Below are positions 47,529-56,841 of a DNA stretch of 64,000 nt, one piece after another. Origin of the DNA: Pseudosulfitobacter sp. DSM 107133 (GTDB taxonomy: Bacteria; Pseudomonadota; Alphaproteobacteria; Rhodobacterales; Rhodobacteraceae). The DNA lies in assembly GCF_022788695.1 (NCBI RefSeq), contig NZ_CP085154.1:3472001-3536000 (forward strand), given 5' to 3'. Below the pieces are notes generated by a model. That model worked only from the letters and a program-made list of their open reading frames with translations. It was not told the DNA's origin and made no database searches. The position numbers and the translations under genes are program-made. Positions within the stretch are counted from its first letter, which is position 1. The number at the start of each line of letters is the position of its first letter.

Positions 47529-47680
47529 CCCGTCAGCGACCTTGGCCGAGGTCACTGACGGGACGTTGTATGGCGTCAGAGCCTTGTGGCCCAAGTTGAA
47601 CTGGGACCACGTTTGCTAGCGAGCCAGCACTGTCTCTCTTCATCCATCTCGAACAGTTGCTTGTGGCCAGCTTGGACCAC
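47529..47680 (+). ncRNA. Candidate IS110 bridge RNA
   Basis: The leader opens with a hairpin, CCCGTCAG-C-GACCT-loop-AGGTC-A-CTGACGGG (47529-47562). Two related hairpins follow: GTGG-CCC-loop-GGG-A-CCAC (47586-47610) and GTGG-CC-AGCTT-GG-A-CCAC (47663-47680). This order (5' stem, then two loops) is that of the IS621 bridge RNA. The segment ACAGTTGCT (47653-47661) is identical to 48665-48673 at the right end, and TTGCTAG (47613-47619) to 48669-48675, as guide segments might be. The assignment is inferential; exact guides and core are not fixed. Confidence 0.55.
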
Positions 47681-47699
47681 GGATCAGAAGGAAGAGAAC

Positions 47700-48659
47700 A
47701 TGAACAGGATAACACGAGACGCAATCCTTGGCATAGATGTCAGCCGCGATTGGCTGGACATTCATTGCCTGCCAAGCAATCAGAGACTTCGATTGCCCAA
47801 TTCCGAGGACGGGCATGCGCGCGTGGGCGCCCTGGCAAAGTCAGCCTGTGCGCTGGTTTGTTTTGAGGCCACAGGGGGGCAGGAATGGCGTCTGTGGTCG
47901 GCCCTCGACGTTGCAGGGGTCGCGACCAGGCAACTGCCGCCCGCGCAAATCAAAGCCTTTGCCGCCAGCCGGGGCACGCGGGCGAAAACGGATAGGATCG
48001 ACGCGGAGCTTATCGCGCGGTTCATGGCCTTTCGGCCTGATGCAGGGCGGACCTTGCCGCATGAAAAGATACGTCTTCTCAGGGCTTTGGTGTCCAAGCG
48101 TGGTCAGCTCGTCGAAACACGCAAACGGCTTTTGGCGCAAATCAAGGCGCATGCGAAACTGGGTTCGGATGATCTGTTCGACGTCATGGATGGTGACCTG
48201 AAAGACCTACTGGATCGCCAGATTGCAGGACTTGAGGTCCGGATCGAACAGATCATCGCCTCAGAGGAAGGCCTTGCCACGACTGCTGCCATCTTGCGTT
48301 CAGTTCCCGGCATTGGCCCGGTCGCCAGCACGATGTTGATCGCTGAAATGCCGGAACTCGGCCAGATCACGGGCGAACAAGCCGCCGCGCTGACAGGCCT
48401 TGCGCCCATTGCCCATGACAGCGGCGCGATGCGGGGCAAGCGCGCTATCGGAGGCGGCCGGCGCCCGCTGCGACACGTTATGTTCCAGGCGGCGCTCGTC
48501 GCCAGTCACCACAATCCCGTCCTGAAGCCGTTCGCAGACCGCCTTCGCGAAGCCGGAAAACCACACAAAGTGATAATCACCGCCGTCGCAAGAAAGCTTG
48601 TGACAATCGTGAACGCCCTTTGCAAAAGTCGACAGAAATGGACTACTCAACTCGCTTGA
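47700..48659 (+). CDS. IS110 family transposase (recombinase)
   Basis: A 319-aa RNA-guided recombinase. The N-terminal RuvC-like DEDD set is D13 (GIDVSRDW), E56 (CFEATGG), D98 and D101 (KTDRIDAELIARF). The C-terminal domain has SVPGIGPVASTMLIAEMPELG and the catalytic serine S241 in HDSGAMRGKRAIGGG, the same position as in IS621. All key residues are present, with no frameshift, so the element may be active. GAAGGAAGAGAAC precedes the ATG. Its 5' leader holds the candidate bridge RNA. Confidence 0.93.
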   Translation: MNRITRDAILGIDVSRDWLDIHCLPSNQRLRLPNSEDGHARVGALAKSACALVCFEATGGQEWRLWSALDVAGVATRQLPPAQIKAFAASRGTRAKTDRIDAELIARFMAFRPDAGRTLPHEKIRLLRALVSKRGQLVETRKRLLAQIKAHAKLGSDDLFDVMDGDLKDLLDRQIAGLEVRIEQIIASEEGLATTAAILRSVPGIGPVASTMLIAEMPELGQITGEQAAALTGLAPIAHDSGAMRGKRAIGGGRRPLRHVMFQAALVASHHNPVLKPFADRLREAGKPHKVIITAVARKLVTIVNALCKSRQKWTTQLA

Positions 48660-48671
48660 GAAATACAGTTG

Positions 48672-49430
48672 CTAGACCGGCTTCATCCAGCCCAGCGTTT
48701 TTTCGGTCGGCCCGCCCGGCGTGTACTCTGCCGCCACCCAGCCGTCGTAACCGCTGTCGTCAATCGCGCGGAACAGGGCCGCGAAATCAATCGTGCCAGA
48801 CCCCGGCGGCGCGCGATCCGGTGCGTCCCCGATCTGGATGTGGCGGATCATCGGGCGCAGCGCCGCAAAAGAGGCCAACGCATCGCCGCTGATCTCCTGG
48901 GCATGGTAGCTGTCCCATTGCAGCGCCAGATTGTCGGCACCCACTTCGTCGATGATCCCCGCCGCCAGATCAAAGTCGTTCAGGAAATAGCCCGGCGCGG
49001 ATGCAGGGCACAGCGGTTCCAGCGTCAGGGTCAGCCCCTTGGGCGCCAGATCGCAAGCGCGTTTCAGGTTTTCCACCATCACGGCACGCGCCCCGTCGCC
49101 CTGCGCCACGCCTGCCATCACATGAATGAACCGCACGCCCAAGGCCTGCGCAAACCGCGTGGCGCGGCGCATGTCATAGGCAAACCGCTCTTCGCGCCCC
49201 GCCATGGCTGCAAAACCCCGCGCGCCGCCGGTATAATTTGGCGGCGGCGCGTTGATCAGGATCATGTCCAGCCCGTTGCGGCGCAAAGCGCGCTGGATAT
49301 CCCCGGCGGGAAAATCATAGGGAAACAGCACTTCGACGGCCTTGAAACCCGCCTCCCCCGCCGCGTCAAAGCGGTCGAGGAACGGCAAGTCAGGCCATAA
49401 ATGTGTCAAATTTGCGGCAAATCGTGGCAT
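48672..49430 (-). CDS. Hydroxypyruvate isomerase family protein
   Basis: A 252-aa TIM-barrel isomerase of the Hyi/OtnI group, interconverting hydroxypyruvate with tartronate semialdehyde or similar 2-oxo-tetronates. Matches: FAANLTHLWPDLPFLDRF at the start, VEVLFPYD, EPLCPASAPGYFLND and the QWDSYHAQEISGD metal-site block. The C-terminus ends GWMKPV with the TAG at 48672-48674, inside the ACAGTTGCTAG of the IS110 right junction, so the element inserted at its very end and the native last codons may have been replaced. No glyoxylate carboligase gene is nearby. Confidence 0.87.
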   Translation of the reverse strand: MPRFAANLTHLWPDLPFLDRFDAAGEAGFKAVEVLFPYDFPAGDIQRALRRNGLDMILINAPPPNYTGGARGFAAMAGREERFAYDMRRATRFAQALGVRFIHVMAGVAQGDGARAVMVENLKRACDLAPKGLTLTLEPLCPASAPGYFLNDFDLAAGIIDEVGADNLALQWDSYHAQEISGDALASFAALRPMIRHIQIGDAPDRAPPGSGTIDFAALFRAIDDSGYDGWVAAEYTPGGPTEKTLGWMKPV

Positions 49431-49481
49431 AGGTCCATGCTGCCGCAGAGTTCACTGCGCGCCAAGTGCAAAAGCACGGGA

Positions 49482-50057
49482 TCACGGCAATTCGTCCGAC
49501 GGAATGATGCCAAAAAACGCCCCTTTGGACCACACGCCGAACCAGCCCTCGTGATGGGTGCCAATATCAACCAGCCGGTAAAAGCTTTTGCGGTCAATCA
49601 GCGCCTCAAGGTTACGACGCACAAGGACATAGGGCGATGGCTCTCCGGTATCAGCATCACGCACGACGCGGATCGGCGTGTCGGGGCCTGCGACCGTGAT
49701 GTCGTCGGTCTTGGTCACAAAGGTCAGCACCTGGTCCTTGCCCGCGCCCTCGGCGTCAAAGTCGACGGCCACAAATGGCGCGTCCTCGACGGTGATCCCG
49801 ACCTTTTCGACTGGCGTGACCAGAAAGTAATCATCGCCTTCACGCTTGAGAATCGATGCGAACATTTTGACCAGTCCGGGCCGCCCGATGGGCGTGCCTT
49901 GGTAAAACCAGGTGCCGTCGCGCTTGATTTGCATGTCCAGATCGCCGCAAAATTCGGGGTTCCACTTGTCAACAGGTGGCAACCCGCGTGTTTTTGCCGC
50001 TTTTATCGACGCAACAAGACTGTCTGCGTTGGGCGTCACGGTTTTTTGTCCGCTCAT
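49482..50057 (-). CDS. DUF1285 family protein
   Basis: A 191-aa soluble protein of the DUF1285 family, recognised by PEFCGDLDMQIKRDGTWFYQGTPIGR, MFASILKREGDDYFLVTPVEKVGI and the FYRLVDIG / VWSKGAFFGI ending. No function is established. It is divergent from the MoxR operon, 91 bp apart, a pairing common in alphaproteobacteria, so the two may be linked. Confidence 0.87.
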   Translation of the reverse strand: MSGQKTVTPNADSLVASIKAAKTRGLPPVDKWNPEFCGDLDMQIKRDGTWFYQGTPIGRPGLVKMFASILKREGDDYFLVTPVEKVGITVEDAPFVAVDFDAEGAGKDQVLTFVTKTDDITVAGPDTPIRVVRDADTGEPSPYVLVRRNLEALIDRKSFYRLVDIGTHHEGWFGVWSKGAFFGIIPSDELP

Positions 50058-50148
50058 GACTGGAAATTACCCCTTCCGGCTTTTGCTATTTCGCGTTTGC
50101 GCGATACGTTGTCATACAGTGCAATATAACCTGCGAGAGTGAAATGTC

Positions 50149-51153
50149 ATGAGTGACGCCGAAAACATGGTGGCCGAGATCGAAGCGTTGGGTGAAAAGC
50201 TGGCCGAGGCCAAGGCCTCGATCACACGGCGGTTCATCGGGCAGCCGCGTGTTGTCGATCTGACGTTGACGGCGCTGTTGTGCGGCGGCCACGGCTTGCT
50301 GATCGGTTTGCCCGGCCTTGGCAAGACACGGCTTGTCGAAACACTCAGCACGGTGATGGGTCTGGACGGCAGCCGCATCCAGTTCACGCCCGACCTGATG
50401 CCCGCCGACATTCTGGGCTCCGAAGTGCTGGACACCGCTGCCGACGGCAGCCGCGCGTTCCGTTTTGTGCCGGGACCGGTCTTTTGCCAATTGCTGATGG
50501 CGGACGAAATCAACCGCGCCTCGCCACGCACGCAGTCGGCGTTGTTGCAGGCGATGCAGGAAAAAACCGTGACCGTCGCGGGTGAAGACCGCCCGCTTGG
50601 CAACCCCTTTCACGTTCTGGCCACGCAGAACCCGATTGAGCAGGAAGGCACCTACCCCCTGCCCGAGGCACAGCTTGACCGCTTCCTTGTGCAAATTGAT
50701 GTGGCCTACCCCGACCGCGCGACCGAGCGTGACATCCTGATCGCCACCACCGGCGAGGCCGAGGCCCAAGCGGTGCCCGTGTTCTCGGGCGGCGAACTGC
50801 TGGCGGCACAACGGTTGCTGCGGCGGATGCCGGTGGGTGACAGCGTCGTCGAGATGATCCTTGATCTGGTGCGCGCCTTCCGGCCCGATTCCCCTGATGC
50901 CACAGCGCAGGTGCGCGAAACTGTGGCATGGGGCCCCGGTCCGCGTGCGTCGCAGGCGCTGATGCTGGCCGTGCGCGCCAAGGCGTTGCTGGATGGCCGT
51001 CTGGCCCCCTCGGCCGAGGATGTGGTTGATATGGCGCGGCCCGTGCTGAGCCACCGGATGGCGCTGAACTTTGCCGCACGGGCGCGGGGCGACAGCCTGG
51101 TTGACCTGATCGAAACCACCGCAGCGGGCCTGTCCCGTCGGGCCGCCGCGTGA
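50149..51153 (+). CDS. MoxR family AAA+ ATPase
   Basis: A 334-aa AAA+ chaperone of the MoxR type. Walker A is GLPGLGKTRLVE (residues about 52-63), Walker B LLMADEINRASPRTQSALLQAM, and the ATQNPIEQEGTYPLPEAQLDRF sensor region matches MoxR. MoxR ATPases act with vWA-domain partners in folding or metal insertion. It is first in an operon with the DUF58 gene (4-base overlap) and two large vWA/BatA-like membrane proteins. Confidence 0.93.
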   Translation: MSDAENMVAEIEALGEKLAEAKASITRRFIGQPRVVDLTLTALLCGGHGLLIGLPGLGKTRLVETLSTVMGLDGSRIQFTPDLMPADILGSEVLDTAADGSRAFRFVPGPVFCQLLMADEINRASPRTQSALLQAMQEKTVTVAGEDRPLGNPFHVLATQNPIEQEGTYPLPEAQLDRFLVQIDVAYPDRATERDILIATTGEAEAQAVPVFSGGELLAAQRLLRRMPVGDSVVEMILDLVRAFRPDSPDATAQVRETVAWGPGPRASQALMLAVRAKALLDGRLAPSAEDVVDMARPVLSHRMALNFAARARGDSLVDLIETTAAGLSRRAAA

Positions 51154-52037
51154 CGCCAGACCCGATCACCCTGCGCCAGTCAGCCGAGGACCAGGCCGCG
51201 CGCCTGCCGGCGCTGCTGGCCCGTGCCGAGCAACTGGCCGGTGCCGTCCTGTTGGGCGATCACGGACGCAGGCGTGCGGGTACGGGTGATGATTTCTGGC
51301 AGTACCGCCCGGCGCAAGCGGGCGACAGCCGCCGGATGATCGACCACCGCCGCAGCGCAATGGGCGACACGCAATTCGTGCGCGAACGCGAATGGCAGAT
51401 CGCGCAATCGGTGATGCTGTGGTGCGATCAGGGCGCGTCGATGCGCTTTTCCAGCACCGACGCGCTGCCAACCAAGGCCGAGCGGGCGCGGACGCTGACA
51501 CTGGCGCTGGCGATCCTGCTGGTGCGCGGCGGCGAACGTGTTGGGCTGACCGGCACGCGCCTGCCCCCACGACGCGGACGGATGCAGGTGTTGCGACTGG
51601 CCGAGATGCTGTCAGAAGATGCCGACGACGATTACAGCCCGCCCGAACACCGCGCGATGATCCCCCATGCGCAGGCCCTGTTTGTATCGGATTTCCTAGG
51701 TGACATGGGGGATGTACAACTGGCATTGACCAAGGCCGCCGACCGCGGTGTGCGCGGTGTGTTGATGCATGTTCTGGACCCCTCGGAAGAGGCCTTTCCC
51801 TTTCGCGGGCGGACCATCTTTGAAAGCATCGGCGGTACTCTGCGGCACGAAACGCTGAAAGCGAACGACCTGCGCGACCGCTATCTGGAACGTCTGGCCG
51901 CCCGCAAAGCCGAGCTTCAGCGCCTGTGTGCGCTGACCGGCTGGCACTATGGCGTGCATCACACCGACAGCAGCGCGCAATCGGCGCTGTTGTGGCTGTA
52001 CCGGGCGATGGACCGTTCCGTGATGGTGCGCACATGA
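51150..52037 (+). CDS. DUF58 domain protein
   Basis: A 295-aa soluble protein, GTG start inside the MoxR stop. The DUF58 signature is DDFWQYRPAQAGDSRRMIDHRRSA (residues about 48-71). The rest is a vWA-like fold. DUF58 proteins almost always accompany MoxR; the activity is unknown. Its end overlaps the next gene (ATGA), so all four genes from 50149 to 56838 are translationally coupled. Confidence 0.9.
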   Translation: MTPDPITLRQSAEDQAARLPALLARAEQLAGAVLLGDHGRRRAGTGDDFWQYRPAQAGDSRRMIDHRRSAMGDTQFVREREWQIAQSVMLWCDQGASMRFSSTDALPTKAERARTLTLALAILLVRGGERVGLTGTRLPPRRGRMQVLRLAEMLSEDADDDYSPPEHRAMIPHAQALFVSDFLGDMGDVQLALTKAADRGVRGVLMHVLDPSEEAFPFRGRTIFESIGGTLRHETLKANDLRDRYLERLAARKAELQRLCALTGWHYGVHHTDSSAQSALLWLYRAMDRSVMVRT

Positions 52038-54796
52038 CGGTTCTGGGTGGCATCGGATTTACCGCACCGTGGTTGCTGGTGGCTCTGGCGGCTTTGCCGA
52101 TCCTGTGGCTGATCCTGCGTGCGGTTCCTCCCGCACCGATCCGACGGCGTTTTCCCGGTGTTGCGCTGCTGTTGGGGCTGACCGATGCAAACGCAGTGTC
52201 AGACCGCACGCCCTGGTGGTTGATGCTGTTGCGGATGCTGGCCGTGGCGCTGGTGATCCTTGGCCTGTCCGGTCCCGTGATGAACCCACAGACCGAGCGT
52301 GCGCGTGAAAGCGGCCCGCTGCTGGTGGTACTGGACGGCACTTGGGCCGGGGCCACCCACTGGCCGCAAGTGATCGAAACATTGCAAGGCGAACTGGAAC
52401 GCGCCGCCGCGGATGCCCGCACGGTGGCCGTGCTACAACTGACCCGCCCCGAAACGCCTGTGTTTCAAGCGGCGAACTCATGGGCCGCGCGGCTTGCAGG
52501 GTTGAGCCCCGAACCGTGGCAACCCGACAGCACCCAGATAGACCAGGCCGTTGCCATGATCGCGCAAACGGGTGCCGACAGCGCAGTCTGGGTCGGTGAC
52601 AGTCTGGCCTATGACGGACAAGACCGCGTGCTTTCTGCACTGGAATCGCTGGGGCCTTTGACAGTGATCCAGTCGGGCCAGAACACGTTGGGCATGATAC
52701 CCGCCACCTATGAGGACGGGGCTGTGCAACTCACCGCGCTGCGTGCCGCCACTGGCCCTGCACGCGCCGTTACCGTGCTGGCCCAAGGGCGCGATCCGGC
52801 GGGCAACCCGACCACGCTGGCCACCGCACAGGCCGAATTTTCCGATGGCGCGACCGAGGCACAGACTGCGCTGGTCCTGCCCGCCGAACTGCGCGCCCGC
52901 ATCACCCGCTTTGAAATTCAGGGCGGACGCAGTGCCGGTGCGCTGACCCTGACCGACGACAGTCTGCGCCGCCGCGAGGTCGCCTTGATCGAGGGGCGCA
53001 CGGACCGTGAAGGGCTGGAGCTGTTGTCGCCGTTGCACTACCTGCATCAGGCATTGGCCCCCACTGCCGATCTGATCGACGGCGCGCTGACTGATGTATT
53101 GCCCGCCAACCCTGACGTGATCGTGCTGGCAGATGTGGCGACTCTGTCCGACAGCGAAACCGACGATCTGGCCGCCTGGGTCGAAAATGGCGGGCTGTTG
53201 CTGCGCTTTGCCGGCCCGCATCTTGCCGCAAGTGATGTGAGCCGCGATGCCATCGACCCGCTGATGCCCGTGCGCCTGCGCAGCGGTGGCCGTGCCGTTG
53301 GCGGCGCAATGAGCTGGGGCGAACCCAAATCGCTGGCCCCCTTCCGCGACAGCTCGCCGTTTTTCGGCCTGAACATCCCCGATGACGTGCGGGTCAGCGC
53401 GCAAGTGATGGCCCAGCCCGGCCCCGATCTGGCCGAAGCGGTCATCGCCGACCTGTCCGACGGCACGCCGCTGGTCACCCGCAAACGCATCGGCCAAGGG
53501 CAGGTGGTGCTGTTTCATGTGACCGCCAATGCCGAATGGTCCACCCTGCCACTGTCGGGCCTGTTCGTGGAAATGCTGGAGCGGCTGGCCGTGTCCTCGG
53601 CCGGCACAGCGCCCGAGGCTGCCGATCTGCAAGGCACCATCTGGCAACCCGAACAGGTGATGGACGGCTATGGCATGCTGCGCGATGCAGGCACCCTGCC
53701 CGGCATCGCAGGCCCCACGCTGGTCGATGCCCCGCTTGGGCCGCAAATGCTGCCGGGCATCTACGCCTCGGACGACCGCTTTCTGGCGCGCAATGTGCTG
53801 ACGACCGATGCGGTGCTTACCCCGACCGTCTGGCCCGCCCGCGTCGCCGTGACCGGATTTCGCAGTGCCCCGCCCGAAGCCTTGGGCGGCCTGCTGATGG
53901 CGCTGGCGCTGTTGCTGCTGGCAGTGGATGTGGTGGCGTCGCTGGCCTTGTCCGGGCGACTGGGACCGACCCGTGGGGCGGTGGCGGCACTGGCGCTGCT
54001 CTTGATGGTGCCGCAAGGCGCTGATGCCCAGAACGAGGACATCCAGCGCGCCATCGAGGCCACATCCGAGGTCGTTCTGGCCCATGTGCTGACCGGAAAC
54101 GCCGATGTGGACGAGATCGCCCAGGCCGGCCTGCGGGGCCTGTCCGACACCTTGTATTTCCGCACCTCGGTCGAACCTGCCCTGCCGATGGGCGTGAACC
54201 TTGAAACCGACGATCTGGCGTTCTTCCCGCTGCTCTACTGGCCCATCACCCCCGACCAGCCCCGCCCCTCTGCCGAGGCCTATGCGCGGCTGAACGACTA
54301 TCTGCGCTCGGGCGGGCTGATCCTGTTCGACACCCGCGACGCCAATGTCGCAGGCTTTGGCACCGCCAGCCCCAATGGCCGCAAATTGCAGGAACTGGCC
54401 GCGCCGCTGGACATTCCGGCGCTGGAACCGGTGCCCGCCGACCACGTGCTGACCCGCACCTTTTACCTGCTGCAGGACTTCCCCGGCCGCTACACCAGCC
54501 GCGAGGTCTGGGCCGAGGCCGCGCCGCCCGGTGCCGAACAGGTCGAAGGCATGCCGTTCCGCAACCTCAACGACGGGGTCACGCCGGTGGTGATCGGCGG
54601 CAACGACTGGGCGGGGGCCTGGGCGGTTGATAGCGCTGGCAATCCGATGCTGCCCGTGGGCCGCGGCTTTGGCGGGGAACGCCAGCGTGAACTGGCCTAC
54701 CGCTTTGGCGTCAATCTGGTGATGCATGTGCTGACCGGCAATTACAAAAGCGATCAGGTCCATGTGCCTGCCTTGCTGGATCGGCTGGGCCAATGA
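52034..54796 (+). CDS. BatA/DUF4159 membrane protein
   Basis: A 920-aa inner-membrane protein. The N-terminus is a BatA-like region (GIGFTAPWLLVALAALPILWLILR and a second helix LRMLAVALVILGLSGPV), followed by a vWA-like domain whose metal site is altered (LDGTWAG instead of DxSxS), a GATase1-like part (DVIVLADVATLSDSETDDLAAWVENGG), a middle pair of helices (about 620-670), and a C-terminal DUF4159 domain (LYFRTSVEPALPMGVNLETDD, FGVNLVMHVLTGNYKSDQVH). It is the third gene in the MoxR operon. Function is unknown; an envelope stress or solute-processing role is inferred from the operon type. Confidence 0.85.
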   Translation: MTVLGGIGFTAPWLLVALAALPILWLILRAVPPAPIRRRFPGVALLLGLTDANAVSDRTPWWLMLLRMLAVALVILGLSGPVMNPQTERARESGPLLVVLDGTWAGATHWPQVIETLQGELERAAADARTVAVLQLTRPETPVFQAANSWAARLAGLSPEPWQPDSTQIDQAVAMIAQTGADSAVWVGDSLAYDGQDRVLSALESLGPLTVIQSGQNTLGMIPATYEDGAVQLTALRAATGPARAVTVLAQGRDPAGNPTTLATAQAEFSDGATEAQTALVLPAELRARITRFEIQGGRSAGALTLTDDSLRRREVALIEGRTDREGLELLSPLHYLHQALAPTADLIDGALTDVLPANPDVIVLADVATLSDSETDDLAAWVENGGLLLRFAGPHLAASDVSRDAIDPLMPVRLRSGGRAVGGAMSWGEPKSLAPFRDSSPFFGLNIPDDVRVSAQVMAQPGPDLAEAVIADLSDGTPLVTRKRIGQGQVVLFHVTANAEWSTLPLSGLFVEMLERLAVSSAGTAPEAADLQGTIWQPEQVMDGYGMLRDAGTLPGIAGPTLVDAPLGPQMLPGIYASDDRFLARNVLTTDAVLTPTVWPARVAVTGFRSAPPEALGGLLMALALLLLAVDVVASLALSGRLGPTRGAVAALALLLMVPQGADAQNEDIQRAIEATSEVVLAHVLTGNADVDEIAQAGLRGLSDTLYFRTSVEPALPMGVNLETDDLAFFPLLYWPITPDQPRPSAEAYARLNDYLRSGGLILFDTRDANVAGFGTASPNGRKLQELAAPLDIPALEPVPADHVLTRTFYLLQDFPGRYTSREVWAEAAPPGAEQVEGMPFRNLNDGVTPVVIGGNDWAGAWAVDSAGNPMLPVGRGFGGERQRELAYRFGVNLVMHVLTGNYKSDQVHVPALLDRLGQ

Positions 54797-56838
54797 CCGG
54801 AACCGTGATCTTTGACCCGCTGCTGCCGTGGACATGGCTGGCCGTATTGGCCGTCATCACGCTGGCCGGTGTAACGCTGGCGCTGGTCCGTGGCCTGCGC
54901 GGCTGGGCCTTGCGCGGGGCGGCGGCGCTGGTGGTGCTGGCCGCATTGGCGCAACCTTCCTACCAGGTCGAGGACCGCGCGCCGCTGAGCGACATCGTGA
55001 TCCTGGCCGAAGACACCAGCGCCTCGCAAAGCCTGCCGGGGCGCAGCGAACAGACCGCACAGGCTGCTGACGCGCTTGAGGCGCAACTGGCCGCACGCCC
55101 CAACACCGAAGTGCGCCGCATCACCGTGCCGGACGCCGAGGGCGACGGCGGCACCATGCTGATGCGCGCCTTGTCCGACGCGCTGGCCGAAGAGCCGCAG
55201 GCACGGGTCGCCGGCCTCATCGCGCTATCTGACGGACAGGTGCATGATGCTGATATGGCGCTGGCCCTGCCTGCACCGCTGCACCTGCTGCAATCGGGCT
55301 TTGCCGACGACTGGGACCGCCGCCTGACCGTGGTCGGCGCGCCTGCCTTCGCAATCATCGGGGAGCCGGTCACCCTGACCCTGCGGATCGAGGATATGGG
55401 TGCGGCCCCCCTGTCCGAACCCTTTGCGGAGCTGGACATTTCCGTTGACGGTGAAGAGGCCCAACGCTTCCGCATCCCCGTGGGTCAGGACATCGACCTG
55501 CCCGTGACCCTGCCGCACGGCGGGCGCAACGTGATCCAGTTCACCACGCCAGCCAAAGAGGACGAGCTGACGCCGCGCAACAACACCGCGCTGATCCAGA
55601 TGAACGGCGTTCGTGACCGGCTGCGCGTTCTGCTGGTGTCGGGCGAACCGCACGCAGGCGGGCGCACATGGCGCAACCTGTTGAAATCCGACAGCTCTGT
55701 CGATCTGGTCCACTTCACCATCCTGCGCCCGCCCGACAAGCAAGACGGCGTGCCAGTGGGAGAGCTGAGCCTGATCGCCTTCCCGACGCGCGAGCTGTTT
55801 CTGGAAAAGATCGACGACTTCGACCTGATCATCTTTGACCGCTACAAGCGGCGCGGCATCCTGCCTGCGCTCTATCTGGAGAATGTCGCCAATTATGTGC
55901 GCAAGGGCGGGGCCGTACTGGTTGCAGCCGGACCGGATTTTGCCACCGCTGACAGCCTGTTCCGCTCGCCTTTGGGGGCGGTGATTCCCGCCGTGCCCAC
56001 CGCCCGCGTGCGCGAAGAGGCGTACCGCCCCAAGGTGACCGAACTGGGCGAGCGTCACCCCGTCACCACCAACCTGCCGTCGCGTGGCGACTGGGGCCGC
56101 TGGTTGCGCCAGATCGACGTGACACCCAATTCCGGCAACGTGGTGATGTCGGGGATCGACGACCGCCCGCTTCTGGTGCTGGACCGCGTCGGCGAGGGGC
56201 GCGTTGCCCTGCTGGCCTCGGATCACGCGTGGCTGTGGTCGCGCGGCTACGAAGGCGGCGGGCCGCAGCTGGAACTGCTGCGCCGGCTGGCGCACTGGAT
56301 GATGAAAGAACCGGAACTGGAAGAAGAGGCGCTGACCGCCACGGCGACCGGTCAGTCCATGCAGATCGAACGCCGCACTCTCAGCGATACCGTGCCCCCC
56401 GTGACCGTCACCGCCCCCGATGGCACCAGGACCGAACTGACCCTGCGCAACGTGGCCCCCGGCCAGTTCATCGCGGATTACCAGGGCCCCGAGATCGGTC
56501 TCTACCGTCTGGAAAACGGTGACCAAAGCGCCGTCATCGGCCTTGGCCCCGCTGCCCCGCGCGAATTCATAAACACTGTCGGCACCGCCGAACTGCTGCA
56601 GCCCGCCATAGACAGCACACGCGGCGGCACGCTGCTGCTGGAGGACGGCCTGCCCGACATTCGCAACGTCCGCGAAGGCCGCCCCGCCGCCGGACGCGGC
56701 TGGATCGGCCTGACCCCGCGCAATGCGTTCGAAACCCGCGACGTGCGCGCCACGGCACTGCTGCCTGGCTGGCTGGTGCTGATGCTCAGCGCGCTGTTCA
56801 TCGTCGCCGCATGGCTGCGCGAGGGCCGTCGCCGCTGA
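54793..56838 (+). CDS. vWA/GATase-like membrane protein (COG5426-like)
   Basis: A 681-aa protein with two N-terminal helices (about 8-28 and 38-55) and one at the C-terminus (about 655-675). After them comes a vWA-like segment with the metal-site pattern DxSxS intact (ILAEDTSASQSL), then a beta-rich part, a GATase1-like domain (DFDLIIFDRYKRRGILPALYLENVANYVRKGG) and another beta region. It resembles the uncharacterised membrane proteins that end MoxR-vWA operons. It is the last gene of the operon; a family 2 repeat follows its stop as the likely terminator. Confidence 0.8.
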   Translation: MTGTVIFDPLLPWTWLAVLAVITLAGVTLALVRGLRGWALRGAAALVVLAALAQPSYQVEDRAPLSDIVILAEDTSASQSLPGRSEQTAQAADALEAQLAARPNTEVRRITVPDAEGDGGTMLMRALSDALAEEPQARVAGLIALSDGQVHDADMALALPAPLHLLQSGFADDWDRRLTVVGAPAFAIIGEPVTLTLRIEDMGAAPLSEPFAELDISVDGEEAQRFRIPVGQDIDLPVTLPHGGRNVIQFTTPAKEDELTPRNNTALIQMNGVRDRLRVLLVSGEPHAGGRTWRNLLKSDSSVDLVHFTILRPPDKQDGVPVGELSLIAFPTRELFLEKIDDFDLIIFDRYKRRGILPALYLENVANYVRKGGAVLVAAGPDFATADSLFRSPLGAVIPAVPTARVREEAYRPKVTELGERHPVTTNLPSRGDWGRWLRQIDVTPNSGNVVMSGIDDRPLLVLDRVGEGRVALLASDHAWLWSRGYEGGGPQLELLRRLAHWMMKEPELEEEALTATATGQSMQIERRTLSDTVPPVTVTAPDGTRTELTLRNVAPGQFIADYQGPEIGLYRLENGDQSAVIGLGPAAPREFINTVGTAELLQPAIDSTRGGTLLLEDGLPDIRNVREGRPAAGRGWIGLTPRNAFETRDVRATALLPGWLVLMLSALFIVAAWLREGRRR

Positions 56839-56841
56839 CAC

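Larger units (their letters stand above)
47503..48673 (+). mobile_element. IS110-family insertion sequence (approximate limits)
   Basis: About 1.17 kb: a non-coding leader of roughly 195 bp, the transposase gene, and a very short 3' end. The family makes no terminal inverted repeats, so limits are uncertain. The right limit is put at the ACAGTTGCT at 48665-48673, because that segment recurs in the leader and the next bases are the end of the hyi gene. The left limit is put just after the MITE-like element. A long leader with a short 3' end fits the IS110 subgroup rather than IS1111. Confidence 0.7.

Noticed and set aside
52478..54835. A 785-codon open frame on the minus strand opposite the BatA/DUF4159 gene
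   Set aside because: It is a shadow of high-GC coding sequence: His/Gln/Arg-rich, no recognisable family, no ribosome-binding site, and the plus-strand gene is well supported.
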